Positions 1-13,100 of a stretch of 64,000 nucleotides of DNA are shown piece after piece. The notes below the pieces were generated by a model. The model ran no database searches. It was not told the DNA's origin and was given only the letters and a program-made list of their open reading frames with translations. The DNA is from Phytophthora quininea (lineage: Eukaryota > Oomycota > Peronosporomycetes > Peronosporales > Peronosporaceae): NCBI GenBank assembly GCA_011947345.1, contig JAAVTG010000412.1, positions 1 to 64,000 of the forward strand. Reading direction: 5' to 3'. Position numbers and translations under genes: made by a program. Each line of letters begins with the position of its first letter. Within the stretch, counting starts at the first letter, position 1.

Positions 1-1007
1 TCAGCTACACAATGCAGACATCGGCAATAATTTCAGCACGGCGAATAACGCTTTGTCGTAAGTTTTTATCCTTACCAAACATGGTCAACTTTCCGATATC
101 GCGGAATGACGCGAGGCCCGAGGTCCGACGTCCGTAAGCAGCCCACACATCCCCGACCAAAATTTGCGCGCGTTTGTAGAAGTGCACTTGCTCACCCTTG
201 TACACAGCGTGGTCTCGAAATCCTGTATAATAACCGCAATTACTCTACTGAAGACACCAACACCACCATAATCAGTGGTTTACCAGGGAAATTCGCCAGC
301 ACGAGGCGAACGGTTTCGACCGCAGAGAACTCGGCCTGCTTGATAAGGTTAATTGCTAGGCCGTCGAACGAGTGCTGCAGCACTTCGCCGACCTCCCGGA
401 CTTTACGCCGCCGCTCATCCAGCTGCGGCGGCATGAACGGGTGGAACCAGGACGCGACGGTCTCGTTGGTCACAGTAGCCAGGTTCGCAGCATCTAGCGC
501 GTGTGGATCTTTAAGTAGAGCCGTCTTCAGTCCCCTTGCTAAATGCTCGTACTCCATACTGCAATCACAGCAATTAATTTAGCGATTCCCCTGCATGTTA
601 TCGAGTTCGATAAAACATACTCTTTGGTGGGCCAGAAGCAAAAGTTAAGAGCGTCCAGCACGAACACGTATTGGCAAGTCAGCGGTCCGTCCTGCTGCAC
701 ATCTGCAAAGTAGTGAAAGTCTCCACTATCCCACGTCACAACGCCTTGCTCCTCCTTCGTCAACTTGTCACCCTGCAAAAAAAAGTATCAATATCAAAAA
801 TACACAGCATTTTTCTTATGTGCATTGTGTTCCTACCAGCTTGACTGCCAGGCGATTCACTGCGTCTGCATCGATCGTCACGTGCATCGCCTGCTGCACT
901 ACACGTGCCGTCGACTCTCTCACGAGCAGCGTCGGGTTCATCGCTGAGCCGCTGAACGCCCTTCTAATCAACACTTTCGGAACCACACGCTTGATTTGCC
1001 AAAACAT
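1..1007 (-). CDS. Queuosine 5'-phosphate N-glycosylase/hydrolase, QNG1 (DUF2419) type, 3'-truncated
   Basis: This family releases queuine from queuosine nucleotides for tRNA wobble-base salvage. Four exons are readable: 1007-837, 772-621, 558-284 and 222 to the left edge. Their introns (773-836, 559-620, 223-283) have GT..AG ends and keep the frame. Family landmarks are LDALNFCFWP in exon 2 and FYKRAQILVGDVW followed by ITMF-like KLTMFGKD in exon 4, which match human C9orf64/QNG1 closely. The C-terminal third is missing: the frame meets a stop at 5-7, so another intron or an indel lies at the window edge. The first Met gives about 22 basic/hydrophobic residues (MFWQIKRVVPKVLIRRAF) that could be a mitochondrial presequence. 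An internal Met (codon near 941) aligns better with the usual family start. It is head to head with the dynein gene, about 100 bp away. Family call is firm; exact start is not. Confidence 0.85.
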
Positions 1008-1111
1008 ATATGCTCCCTCTCTTCAAGATATATTCTTACTTTGTTTCCTATATAGAGGTCCATACAAATTGCCACACAACCGACCATTTCCAAACTTTTC
1101 TGGTGGCTAAA
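1008..1111. promoter_or_regulatory. Compact divergent promoter region (QNG1-like / dynein)
   Basis: Only about 104 bp separate the outermost start codons of two diverging genes. On the + strand, CCATTTCCAAACTTTT at about 1084-1099 resembles the oomycete initiator (TCAYTYYNCAWTTT) imperfectly and lies just upstream of the dynein ATG. No TATA-like box was identified. Assignment is inferred from gene orientation. Confidence 0.4.
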
Positions 1112-4100
1112 ATGGGCGGATCTTCGTCAAGAGGCGGCCAGTCGGCCAAGCAGGCGCCTCAGCGAACAACAGACGCAGGTCGGCAGGTAGGAGGCTCGCA
1201 AGGATGGCGAACGCGCGTCGCAGTGGATCAGCCAGCGCATCGTGGAGACGTTCGAACCCCACGTGACGCCCGCCGAAGTCAACGAATTCCTGGCCACCCC
1301 GCCACGCGCAAGCTCTTCGACGAGCTGCTGAGCGGAAAAGACGCGTGCAAAGTGTTTGTACACTTCCAAGGCAACGCTGGAGCCGATAATGGCGCCCAAT
1401 CTAATGGAGATTTAGGCAATAATAACGCTAGTAAACTGGCCGTATCGTTAGGGAACTCGATCCCTATTCGAGACAAATGCTGCTTCTTTTTAAGGACCAC
1501 AGCCGACGGGAAGCCCGTGGACATCCAGAAGGGCAGCGACAACGCCATTTGCTTTGGGGAGTTGGCCCCAAACATCCTACGGGACTTGGAGACGACCATC
1601 AGCAGCTTGTTCTCGCCATTGTTGAAGGCTAAAGATGAGTGGGGAAGGCAGACGCAGACTTGAAAAATGAGTTTATGGCCGAGTCAGAGAAGTTTGCTAA
1701 TGATCTTAAGGAGGCACTCAACAGTATGGACAGCGGACTGGAGCTGAGACGACCAGATCGTAGTATCCTAGCAGAGACAGTGAACAATGGGAGCCATGCC
1801 AACGGAGCGAGAGCACTCCAGATCTCGGACTCTCCGAAGCTCATTGCTCACTACGAAGAAGTGCTCAAGGAGTGGTGCGACGTCATCTCGACGTATCTGG
1901 AGACCAACACGACGAATGATAATAAGGGTAATGACATTATCGATGACGACGGACCCATGGGAGAGCTGGAGTACTGGCGCAGACGAATGCAGAGACTGAC
2001 TAGCATCACGGAGCAGCTGAAGATGAACGAATACAAAGACGTGTTCGCTGTGCTCAGTCGAACGACGAAGAGCGTCAGTGATGACACGAAGCAGCGCATC
2101 CAGACATTGCTGCGACGGTGGAAGCAGATTGATATTGGTATCACTGAGGCGGCCAACGAAGCCAAAGACAATGTGAAATACCTCTTCACACTAGAGAAAT
2201 TCATCATTCCACTGTACAACGGCACGCCGAGCTCTATCATTGACACGTTACCGGCTCTGATGAACTCGATCAAGATGATCCACTCCATCGCGAGATATTA
2301 CAACACAACCGAGCGCATGGCCAACTTGTTCACTAAGATTACCAACCAGATGATCACAAACTGCAAACACTGTGTGACTGGCGGGGAATCCTATGAGGTC
2401 ATGTGGGACAAGGATCCCGAGGAACTTGTGCGCCACCTGGATTCATGTCTGAAGTTAAACGAGGCATACCAACAACAGTATCGGGTAACCAAAGACAAAC
2501 TCTTTGCTACACCGAAAGGCAAGCAGTTTGAGTTCAACGAGATGAAGATCTTCGGCAAATTTGATTTGTTCTGCAGGCGAGTCATGAAGCTAATCGACAT
2601 GTTTACAACAATCCACCAGTTCTCGTCGCTGGGACAACACAGATTAGAAGGAATGGAAGACTTGATCGCAAAGTTCAACTCGATCATCCGTGAATTCCAG
2701 TATCGCAACCACGACCTACTAGACTACAAGAACAACCGCTTCGACAGAGACTACGTCGAATTTAACGTCCGTATCTCGGATCTTGAGGGGCTCCTTCAGA
2801 AGTTCATCAACGACTCCTTCGAAAACATTACGTCAATCGAGCATTCGCTGAATCTGCTCCGCAAGTTCCAGACGATCCTCCAGCGTGAGAACCTCAAGTC
2901 GGATCTTGACTCCAAGTTTAACGTTATTTTCCAGAACTACGGGCTGGAACTCGAGCACGTGCTTCAGCAATATGAAAAGTACAAGCAAAACCCGCCATAC
3001 CCACGCAACCCGCCGGTGGCGGGAATATTACGTGGTCGAGGCACTTGCTGAAGCGGATTGAAGAGCCCATGAAGAAGTTTGAGTCTAACCAGAACGTTCT
3101 CGCGAGCAAAGATGCTAAGCGTATCATCCGCATGTACAACAAGGTGGCGCGGACATTGGTCGCGTTTGAGTACATTTGGTATCAGGCGTGGGTTCAGTAC
3201 ATCGATACAGCGAAAGCGGGCCTACAAGCTACACTGATTATTCGTCATCCGGAGGACAACAAGCTCTACGTGAACTTCGACCCCGAGATCTTACAGCTGC
3301 TGCGTGAAGCGAAATGCTTGGATCGGATGGGCATTGAGATACCGGAAGCGGCAAAGATCGTGTTGCTCCAGGAGGATAAGTTCAAGAACTATTTCAACGA
3401 ACTGCAGTATGCGCTAGCCGAGTACGACCGCATCGTCACCAAGGTAATCCCTGTGACTGCCATGCTCCTGCGGCCGCACTTCAACGATATGGAATTTAAG
3501 TTACGTCCAGGCATGATCACACTGACGTGGACCAGCATGAACATCGAAGCATACCGCAACCACATCCATTCGGGCCTGCAGCACTTGGAAGAGCTGGTCA
3601 CCAATATCAACGACATCATCGAGAACCGCATCGAGAAAAACATGCGTATTGTATCCAAAACGATGCTGGTCGACCTTCCGACCAGTCATTTTCGCTGGAC
3701 GAATTTGTGACCATGCAAGGCGCCAACATCAAGCGAGCCGGAGCACTACTGCAGGGCAAAAATGTTGAGATCGAAAACGCGGTGGAAGACTTACTCAAAA
3801 TCATCATGCAGTATCCACTCGACTCGCACATCGAAGGCGTTTCAAACGATGAAGCGATGAAGCTCAAAAAGCACTACAACCATTTCATGTACCAAGCTCT
3901 ATTACACTGCACCAAGAACTCGCTGAACACCATAAAAAGCGTGTCGCGTCGCGCAATTCCTCAAACATTTTTACAATCGAGCGACCTTTCTTCGAGGTCG
4001 ATATACAACTCAGTGTCCCAGCTGTTCAGCTTCATCCGTCACTGGATGAGATTCAACTTGCCATTAACAAAGCCGCTCAAACGATACTGAGCTGCTCGAA

Positions 4101-7100
4101 GGAATTGCTGGACTGGGGTCAGAGCGATCTCTCTTCAGCTGTTGCCAATTCTACCACGGCTAATGGGTCCGAAAGCAATGGTCATGGCACTAATGGCATC
4201 CCAATGCAGCGAAAATCACGTTCTTTGACCGGATCACGAAAGACATTGAGATTGTGCGCGTTGTACTGCTTCTGACAGGCAGTGTCCAGGGCCTGCGCAA
4301 CAATGTGACAGAGTATCTGTGCTCGTTCAAAAGTACGAGTGGTTGTGGATGGACCAAAAGATGTTTCGTACGAGAATTTCCTCAAGAAGAATCCGGAACT
4401 CCAAGATTTTGAAAAAAGTTGAAGTCGTTTGTCGAGATTGACGAAGAGATCTCAAGTCTGACCGCAATTTACAACATTGGAGCACTGTCATTGAACACCC
4501 GCAATATCAAACTGCAGCTAAAGCACGAAAACTCGCAGTGGAAGTTGAAATTCTCCGATAATCTGCACAACCAAGCGCGGCGAAAGATGGAGTCGTTGAC
4601 GGAATACTTCCGTTCGACCATGGGCAAGCTGAACCGTAAGGTTGTTGACTTGGACTCACTACGCTTTGTTATGAACTTGCTCAAAGAAGTTCGTGCACGT
4701 GAAAGCGGCATCAACATGGAAATCAATCCAGTGCTGGACATGTACGAAATGCTTGAGTATTACCTTCCTGATGGGTTTATGGAGAAAGAAGAAATGGACC
4801 AGAAGTCAGTGCTGCGCAGTAATTGGCGCAAACTGATCAAACATGCCGAAACTCGCACAGACGAGCTCAGCAAGACCCAGGCAGGCTTCAAGCGAGGCTT
4901 ACTACGTGACATCAAGGAGCTAATAGTCGACGTTAAGCATTTCCGTGATGATTACCTTGCGAATGGACCCATGGTGATCGGAATTCCTCCAGTGGAGGCT
5001 GTGGAGAGACTGAATCGCTACAAAGAGGAGTACAAGATCCGAGAACGCAAGCACGAGCTGTATTTATCAGGAGAGGAACTCTTTGCGCTACCAAAAACCA
5101 CGTATCCGGAACTGGAGATGACCAAAAGGAGTTGCAACTTCAGGATAAACTGTTCGGACTGTACACAGACGTCTTAAGCACCATCGAGGAATGGAAGCAG
5201 ATTCCTTGGCTGTCCGTTGCAGAACGAGTGCAGTCCATGACTGAAAAGGTAGATGCGTTTTCCTACGCTGTAAAAAGATGCCCGGCAAACTTCGAGAGTG
5301 GGAAGCTTACACAGACCTGAAGAAGATGATTGACGACTTCACAGATGTGCTGCCCTTGCTGCAGGAACTGAGCAAAGAGTCGATCAAACCTCGACACTGG
5401 GACGCAGTTATGGCGATCACCAAGACGCAGCTGGATGTTACTGCGGCGGATTTCAAGCTGCAGGCTTTGATGGACGCAAACATTGTCGATTATAAGTCTG
5501 AAATCGAAGAGGTCACTGACGGTGCTGACAAACAATTGAAGATTGAGATCCAGCTTGCTGAGATTTCAGCTCGATGGGAGACCGAAGAGTTCCAATTCCA
5601 GGACTGGAAGAGTCGCAACGTACCAATTCTAAAGGCTGTTGTGCCAGTGGTCGAGGAGCTGGAGGAGACACAGATGAATTTGCAGACGATGTTGTCAATG
5701 CGCCATGTGATCCCATTCAAAGATGTGGCGCAGTCAAAGCTAGAACAGTTATCGGACACTTCGGAAACGCTCGAGCGATGGATTAAGGTGCAAATGTTGT
5801 GGTGCTCGTTAGAATCTGTGTTCACAGGTGGTGATATCGCCAAGCAGATGCCCTGTTGAAGCGAAGAAGTTTCAGAAGGTTGATAAAGACTGGGCCAAAA
5901 TCATGTCCAAGTCCGAAGAGATTAAGAATGTGGTGGCTTGCTGCTCTAGTGAACTTCTAAAGTCTTGTTTGCCAACAATGTACTCCGAGCTGGAGAAATG
6001 CCAAAAGAGCCTCGAAGGGTACCTGGAACAGAAGCGAAACAAGTTCCCGCGATTCTATTTCGTCTCTAACCCGGGTCTGTTGATGATCTTATCACAGGGG
6101 AGTGACCCTCTCAGCATGAACGAACACTACGAGAAAGTGTTCGACTCGATTGAGAAGGTATATCACGACAAAAAGGATAAGACGTTAATTCACACGATGA
6201 TGTCAGGTGTCGAAGAAGTACGATTCTCACAGATCGTAAAAGCGCAAGGTAATATCGAAGATTGGCTTGCCACTTTGTTACGAGGGATGCAAATCACCAT
6301 GAAGGACATCTGTCGACAGAGCGCGATGGATATCGGAGTTGTAGGCAACGACTTGAAACGTCTGCGTGAATTTGTTGACCGATATGTTGCCCAGTTTGCA
6401 CTGCTTGGTATCCAAATGATGTGGACGACAGACATCCAGACAGCCCTCGAGCAGTGTCGAGCGAAGAAAAACATTATGAAGGACACCAGCACGAAGCAAG
6501 CGATGGTGCTGACGGAGCTATCAAACTGGTGTTTGGGGGATTTGGGATCGAAAGAGAATCGTATTAAAATTGAAACCTTGGTGACAATTCACGTACATCA
6601 ACGTGATGTGATGACAGATCTAGCGACGTTGTACAAGCAAAAGAAAATCTCAGATCCGAATGACTTTGAATGGTTAAAGCAAGCGCGCTTCTATTGGCGA
6701 CCAGGCAACGGCGACGAGTTTAACGCTGATGGAGCATGCGTTATCTCGATTACAGACGTTGATTTTAACTATCAATTTGAATACCTAGGCTCGAAGGAGC
6801 GACTGGTGGTGACGCCACTTACAGATCGTTGTTACATTACGCTAGCCCAAGCGCTGGGTATGTACTTTGGAGGTGCACCCGCTGGTCCTGCAGGAACGGG
6901 CAAGACTGAGACGGTGAAAGATCTTGGTCGCACGCTTGGTATCTATGTTGTTGTGACGAACTGTACTGACCAGCAGAAATACACAGATTGCGCCAAAATC
7001 TTCAAGGGTTTGTGCCAAGGTGGTCTGTGGGGCTGCTTCGATGAGTTTAACCGTATTCAGCTTCCTGTGCTGTCTGTGGTTGCGCAACAAGTGCTAGCGA

Positions 7101-10100
7101 TTCAGAATGCTAAGAAGACCGGAGCAAAGTATTTCCAATTCCCTGGCGACCCTCAAAATATTCTATTGACCCCGGTTTGCGGATATTTCATCACGATGAA
7201 TCCAGGATATGCTGGTCGTCAAGAACTCCCGAAAACCTGAAAGCGCTCTTCCGTGGCGTGGCAATGATGGTCCCTGACTTTGAGATTATCATGAAGGTTA
7301 AACTTTGTTCTGTGGGCTACTCTGAGTACCAGGACTTGGCGAAGAAGTTCTTCATTCTATACAACACCTGTAAAGAACAATTGTCTGCGCAAAAGCACTA
7401 CGATTGGGGTCTACGAAACATTCTTGCGGTGCTGCGAAGCGCCGGTAAAATCAAGCGAGACAATCGAAACGACTTGGAGTCGAAGCTGCTGTATCAAACG
7501 CTACGGGATATGAATCTGTCCAAATTGGTTGCCCAGGATGTTCCGCTTTTCTTATCGCTACTCGCAGATTTGTTCCCAACCGTGCAATTCCCTCCCAAGG
7601 GATCATACCCCGAACTGACAGTCGCTTTGCAAGGGGAGATTGAGAGGCAAGGGATTGTCGACCACCCAGGGTGGTTCAATAAAGTCATTCAGTTGTACGA
7701 GACCCAGTTGGTGCGCCACGGTATCATGCTTGTCGGACCCACGGGCGGCGGTAAAACGAAGATTTTCGATGTGTTGATGCAAGCCTTAACAACGACTACA
7801 ACAATTGTGCACAAGCAATCGAAGTTGAACCCAAAAGCTATTCGTGCAGCAGAAATGTACGGCGAGGTCGACCCCATGTCGGGAGAATGGACAACGGGCG
7901 TGTTTGCAGCAATGTGGGCCAAGTATAACAACAAGGCCAACAAGTTTATCATGTGGATGACATGCGATGGGCCGGTTGATGCTATTTGGATCGAGGATTT
8001 GAATACTGTGCTGGATGATAACAAGATTTTAACACTAGCTAACGGCGACCGTATGCCTATGACAGACAATGTGAAGCTTATGTTCGAGGTCGAAACTCTG
8101 GTGAATGCAAGCCCGGCCACGGTCTCCCGTGCAGGTATTGTGTTTATCAGTGACACAGATCTGGATTGGGCACCTGTTGTGGAGGCTTGGATTCGAAAGC
8201 GCCCTCCAACACACCAACAGGTCATGCGTGATCTTTTCATGAAATATATGGGCGAGAATAATCCCATCAACCCTGGGCACTGTTTCGACTACCTGAATCG
8301 CAACACGGAGGGGTAATGCCTGTGTCTCGTGTTGGCCAGGCATCTCGTTTGTTTAACTTGCTGACAGGGTTACTCCTCGGTGACCACGGTAACAATTTGT
8401 CTGAAGACCCCGCGAAACTTGCTATTCAGCTCGAAAAGTTGTACTTGTACTGCATTTGCTGGTCTCTAGGATCACTCCTAGAGCAGGAGACCGCGTCAAG
8501 TTTGACGAATGGCTTCGGCAGTATGACGACAACGCTCTTCTCCCCAAGTGTGAACCCGGGCAAACAGTGTACGAGTACTTTGTTGAGCCGCAGAGCTGGG
8601 AGTGGAAGGTGTGGCGACCTGCCAAATGGGAATATCCCAAGGGCGCGAAGCAACTGGATTTTTCAAACCTGCTAGTTCCAACCATGGATTCCGTACGAAC
8701 TTTATATCTCATCGAGAACTTACATAAGCAGAGGAAGCCTGTTCTGATGGTTGGTGGGCCCGGTACTGCCAAGACATCGTCGGCACTGATGTTTTTCAAT
8801 GACCTTAATCCAGATCAGATGATGATCAAACGCGTCAACTTTTCAAGTGCTACGACCCCGTTCATGTTCCAGAACGCTGTCGAGAGTGAATTGGATAAGC
8901 GCGGCGGTAAAAGCTTCGGTCCCCCAGGAGGAAAGAAGATGACTGTATTCCTGGATGATCTCAGTATGCCGCTAGTGAATGCTTGGGGTGATCAGCCCAC
9001 TCTTGAAATTGTGCGAATGATTATTGAACTAAGCGGATTCTGTTTCCTCTCAAAGGATCGTCGTGGTGACTTCAAGGTTTGTGAAGACTTACAGTATGTT
9101 GGTGCTATGGGCCACCCGGGAGGAGGTCGTAACGACATTCCCAATCGGCTGAAGCGCCAATTCTACTTGTTCAATCTGATTCTGCCTTCTCTGACGTCTA
9201 TTGATGACATCTACGGCCAAATGCTTGCCGGACGCTTCGACACGGACACTTACAGCAAGGATTCCTTGGTAATTGTGAACAAACTCACGCGCGCAACCAT
9301 CGATCTGTGGAACTTCATGAAAGCGAAGCTTCTTCCCACCCCTGCAAAGTTCCACTACATCTTTAATATGCGTGAACTGAGTCGCGTATTTCAGGGTGTT
9401 CTGTTAACTCCGCCAGAAACGTTTACAAGTGGAGGCGGTATCCGCATTTCACAGGGAAAGCTGTCGAAGATGGACCCTGGTCAGGTTGTGTTGCTTACAT
9501 GGAAGCACGAATGCAGCCGTGTGTTCTGTGACAAACTTACCAACCATAAGGACAAGGATGTGTACAACACCTACATGAGAGAACTCATCAAGTCTCATTT
9601 TGGAGACACATTGGAAGAGTTTAGTCGTCAGCAGTATAGTATGGTAAATTTCCTTCGTGACCCAGAAGAAGATGAAGACGGAGCCATCGCTGACGCGGCA
9701 CTCAAGATATACGAGCCTGGTGGTTCCGTTGCAGATGTGCGCGCACGAGTGCTCGAGTTCTTGGTACAATACTGACTTCCCACAGCGTCAAATGCGGCTG
9801 GTGCTCTTCGACGACGCCTTGGACCATTTGTTGCGTATATCGCGTCTGCTAGAAATGCCTCGAGGATCAGCCTTATTGGTTGGTGTGGGTGGCTCCGGTA
9901 AGCAATCGTTAACTCGCCTAGCTGCGTACATGGCGGGGTCGACGATCTTCCAGGTTGTATTGACAAAAACGTACAACACGAACTCCTTCATGGAAGACAT
10001 TCGGACGTTGTACAAGTCGGCGGGCCATCTACGCAAATCCACGACGTTCTTGTTCACAGACGCTGAGATTAAGAACGAAATCTTCTTGGAGCTGATTAAC

Positions 10101-13100
10101 TCTATTCTAATGACCGGTGAAGTTGCAGGTTTGTTCGCGAAGGATGAAATGATGGCTATGACAGCAGATCTGCGTAACTCTTTTGTGAAGGACCGTCCCG
10201 GTCAAGCAGAGAGCCAAACGAACCTCAAGCAGTACTTCACAGATTGTGTACGTGATAATCTTCACGTGGTGCTATGCATGTCGCCTCTGAATGCGAAGTT
10301 TGCGGATCGTGCTCGAAAATTCCCGGGCTTAATTAGCGGTCCCACGATCGATTGGTTCCTCCCGTGGCCTGAAGATGCACTTATTGCTGTATCTAAGGGC
10401 TTCATTCAGGACTACGCGATGGAGTGTGATGCTACAACCAAGCAAGCCTTGATGACACACATGGGTATGGTCCACCGTATTGTCACCGACTTGTGCGAGG
10501 AATACTTCCAGAAGATGCGACGTCGAGTCTATCAGACACCCAAGTCATACCTAAGCTTCATCGAGTCGTACAAGAAGATGTACGGTGTGAAGCTGGACGA
10601 AATCAAAGTGAAAGAGCAGCGAGTGAATTTAGGACTAAAGAAACTCATTCAGGGTGCTGAAGATGTGCGTGCTATGTCGATTGTGCTCGCTGACGAGCAG
10701 GTCAAGTTAGAAAAAGCGACAGAGGAAACTAACACGATGTTGCAATCGCTGCAAGTCTCTTCGGCAGAAGCGCACAAAGAAGGCGACCAAGTGGCACAGA
10801 TCAAGGCAAAATGCGAGGAGGATGCCGCTCGTATTTCTGCAGAGAAGGAGCTATGTGAACGTGACCTTGCAAAGGCCAAACCGTTCGTTGAGGAAGCCGA
10901 GACCGCCATTGACTCGATCAAGCCGGCACACATCGGTGAAATTAAGAAATTAGCAAAGCCTGCTGATATCATTCGGCTGGTGTTCGATGGCGTGCTTATT
11001 CTGTTCAAATTACCGTTGATTCCGGTAAAGCCAGTGAAGCTGAATGTAGCGAAGCAGGAGATCGACTTCTGCGAAACTTCGTTTTCGCCACACGCTCAGT
11101 CAATGATGAGTGACTCCAACTTCCTCAAGAACGTGCAAAACTTCGGCGCAGTTGGCAAAGATATGATCAACGAAGAGACCATCGAGTTGTTGGCACCTTA
11201 TATTGATCTGGAAGGGTTCCAGCCAAGTGTGGCAAAGAATGCATCGCTGGCTGCAGAGGGTCTTTGTACGTGGGTGCTATGAAGTTCTACCACGAGGCCT
11301 CAAAGGTTGTCAAGCCGAAGCTAGAAGCTCTAACGATCGCTGAAGGGCAAATGGAGGCGGCTAACAAGGCCTTAAACGCTGCTGAGCTCAGACTCATGAA
11401 ATGCAAAGAGCGTCTGAATGAGCTGCAGCAAATGTTTGAAGCTCAAATGGCTGAGAAAAAGCGGATTGAAGATGGCGCAAATGCTCTTGCACGGAAGATG
11501 CAGCAAGCTTCTGATCTTATTAATGGTCTTGCAGGAGAGCGTGTGCGTTGGACGGACGATTCGAATAACTTTGCGGATCTTAAGCGGCGTCTAGTGGGCG
11601 ACTGTGCTGTCGCCTGTGCCTTTGTGTCCTACTGCGGACCGTTCAACCAGGACTTCCGCACGTACATGGTGCAGAACAAGTTTGTTCCGGACTGCGAGGC
11701 GCGCAGTGTTCCTGTGACTGTGGATATCGATGTGATCACGTTCCTTGTGGATATCGGTACAGTGGGCGACTGGAACATGCAGGGACTTCCTACCGACTCG
11801 CTGTCTATTCAAAACGGTATCATGGTCACTCGATCGTCTCGGTATCCATTGCTAGTTGACCCACAAGGCCAGGCACTGTCTTGGATTAAAAACAAAGAAG
11901 CTGACCGTACCAAGTTATGGCACCACATCGCTGAATCATCCAAAGTTAAAAGATCAGCTTGAATTTTGCATGGGCGAAGGCAAAGCGCTTATTGTTGCAG
12001 GTGTCGAGGAGGACATCGATCCGATGCTTGACCCCGTACTGGAGAAACAAATCATCGTCAAGGGTAAGAGCATGTCCATCAATGTTTCCGATAAGAACAT
12101 GGAGTTCAACCCAGCCTTCTCAATGTATTTCATCACGAGACTGCCAAACCCGCACTTTGGTCCAGAACTGCAGGCTAAGACGACGGTGATTGACTTTACA
12201 GTCACGATTAAGGGTCTCGAAGAGCAGCTGCTCGGGCGAGTGATTGGTAAGGAACAGAAAGCGCTTGAGGAGCAGCTTGCACAAGTGCTGGAAGATGTCA
12301 ATATGAATACGAAATCGCTGCTGGCTCTGGATGCGTCGCTGTTGGAGCGTTTGACATCTAATACGGGCAACCTGCTAGAAGACGAAGAGCTGATCGGAGT
12401 GCTCGCCAATACGAAAGAGAAAGCAGCAGAAGTGAAAGACAAACTCATTGCGGCTGCTGACACGCGAAAGTCCATCAACGAGAAGCGTGAGCAGTTCCGA
12501 CCAGTAGCGACACGTGGCTCTGTGTTGTACTTCTCTGTGGTGGAAACGTCGCTCATTAACTGCATGTATCAAACCTCACTGAACCAGTTCCTGGCACTGT
12601 TCATGAAGTCTATGGATGTCGCCGAGAAAGCTGCGTTGGCTTCCAAGCGTGTGGCGAATATCATTGAAACGATGACTTATATTTCGTACCGCTACATCAA
12701 CCGCGGATTGTATGAGCGCGACAAGTTGACGTTCGTTCTGCTGCTAACACTGAAGATCCTCGTTACAGACAACTTGCTAACACGCGAGGAAGTCACCTTG
12801 CTAACACGAGGTGGTGCCGCTTTAGATATTAACTCTGTCCGTCGTAAACCGTTCTCTTGGATCTCGAACGAAGCGTGGTTGAACGTCATTGAACTCTCCC
12901 AAAGCTGCAAGTTCTTTACGAATCTGCCGCACGAGATGGCGTCGAACGAGGGGATGTGGCGTCGCTGGTACGAGGACAATGAGCCAGAGACGGTGGTGAT
13001 TCCGGACAACGAGGCTCGACTGGCGGAGAATGAATCGATTGGACCATACTATAAACTACTACTAGTGCGTTCTCTGCGTATGGACCGAACAATTCTTACT

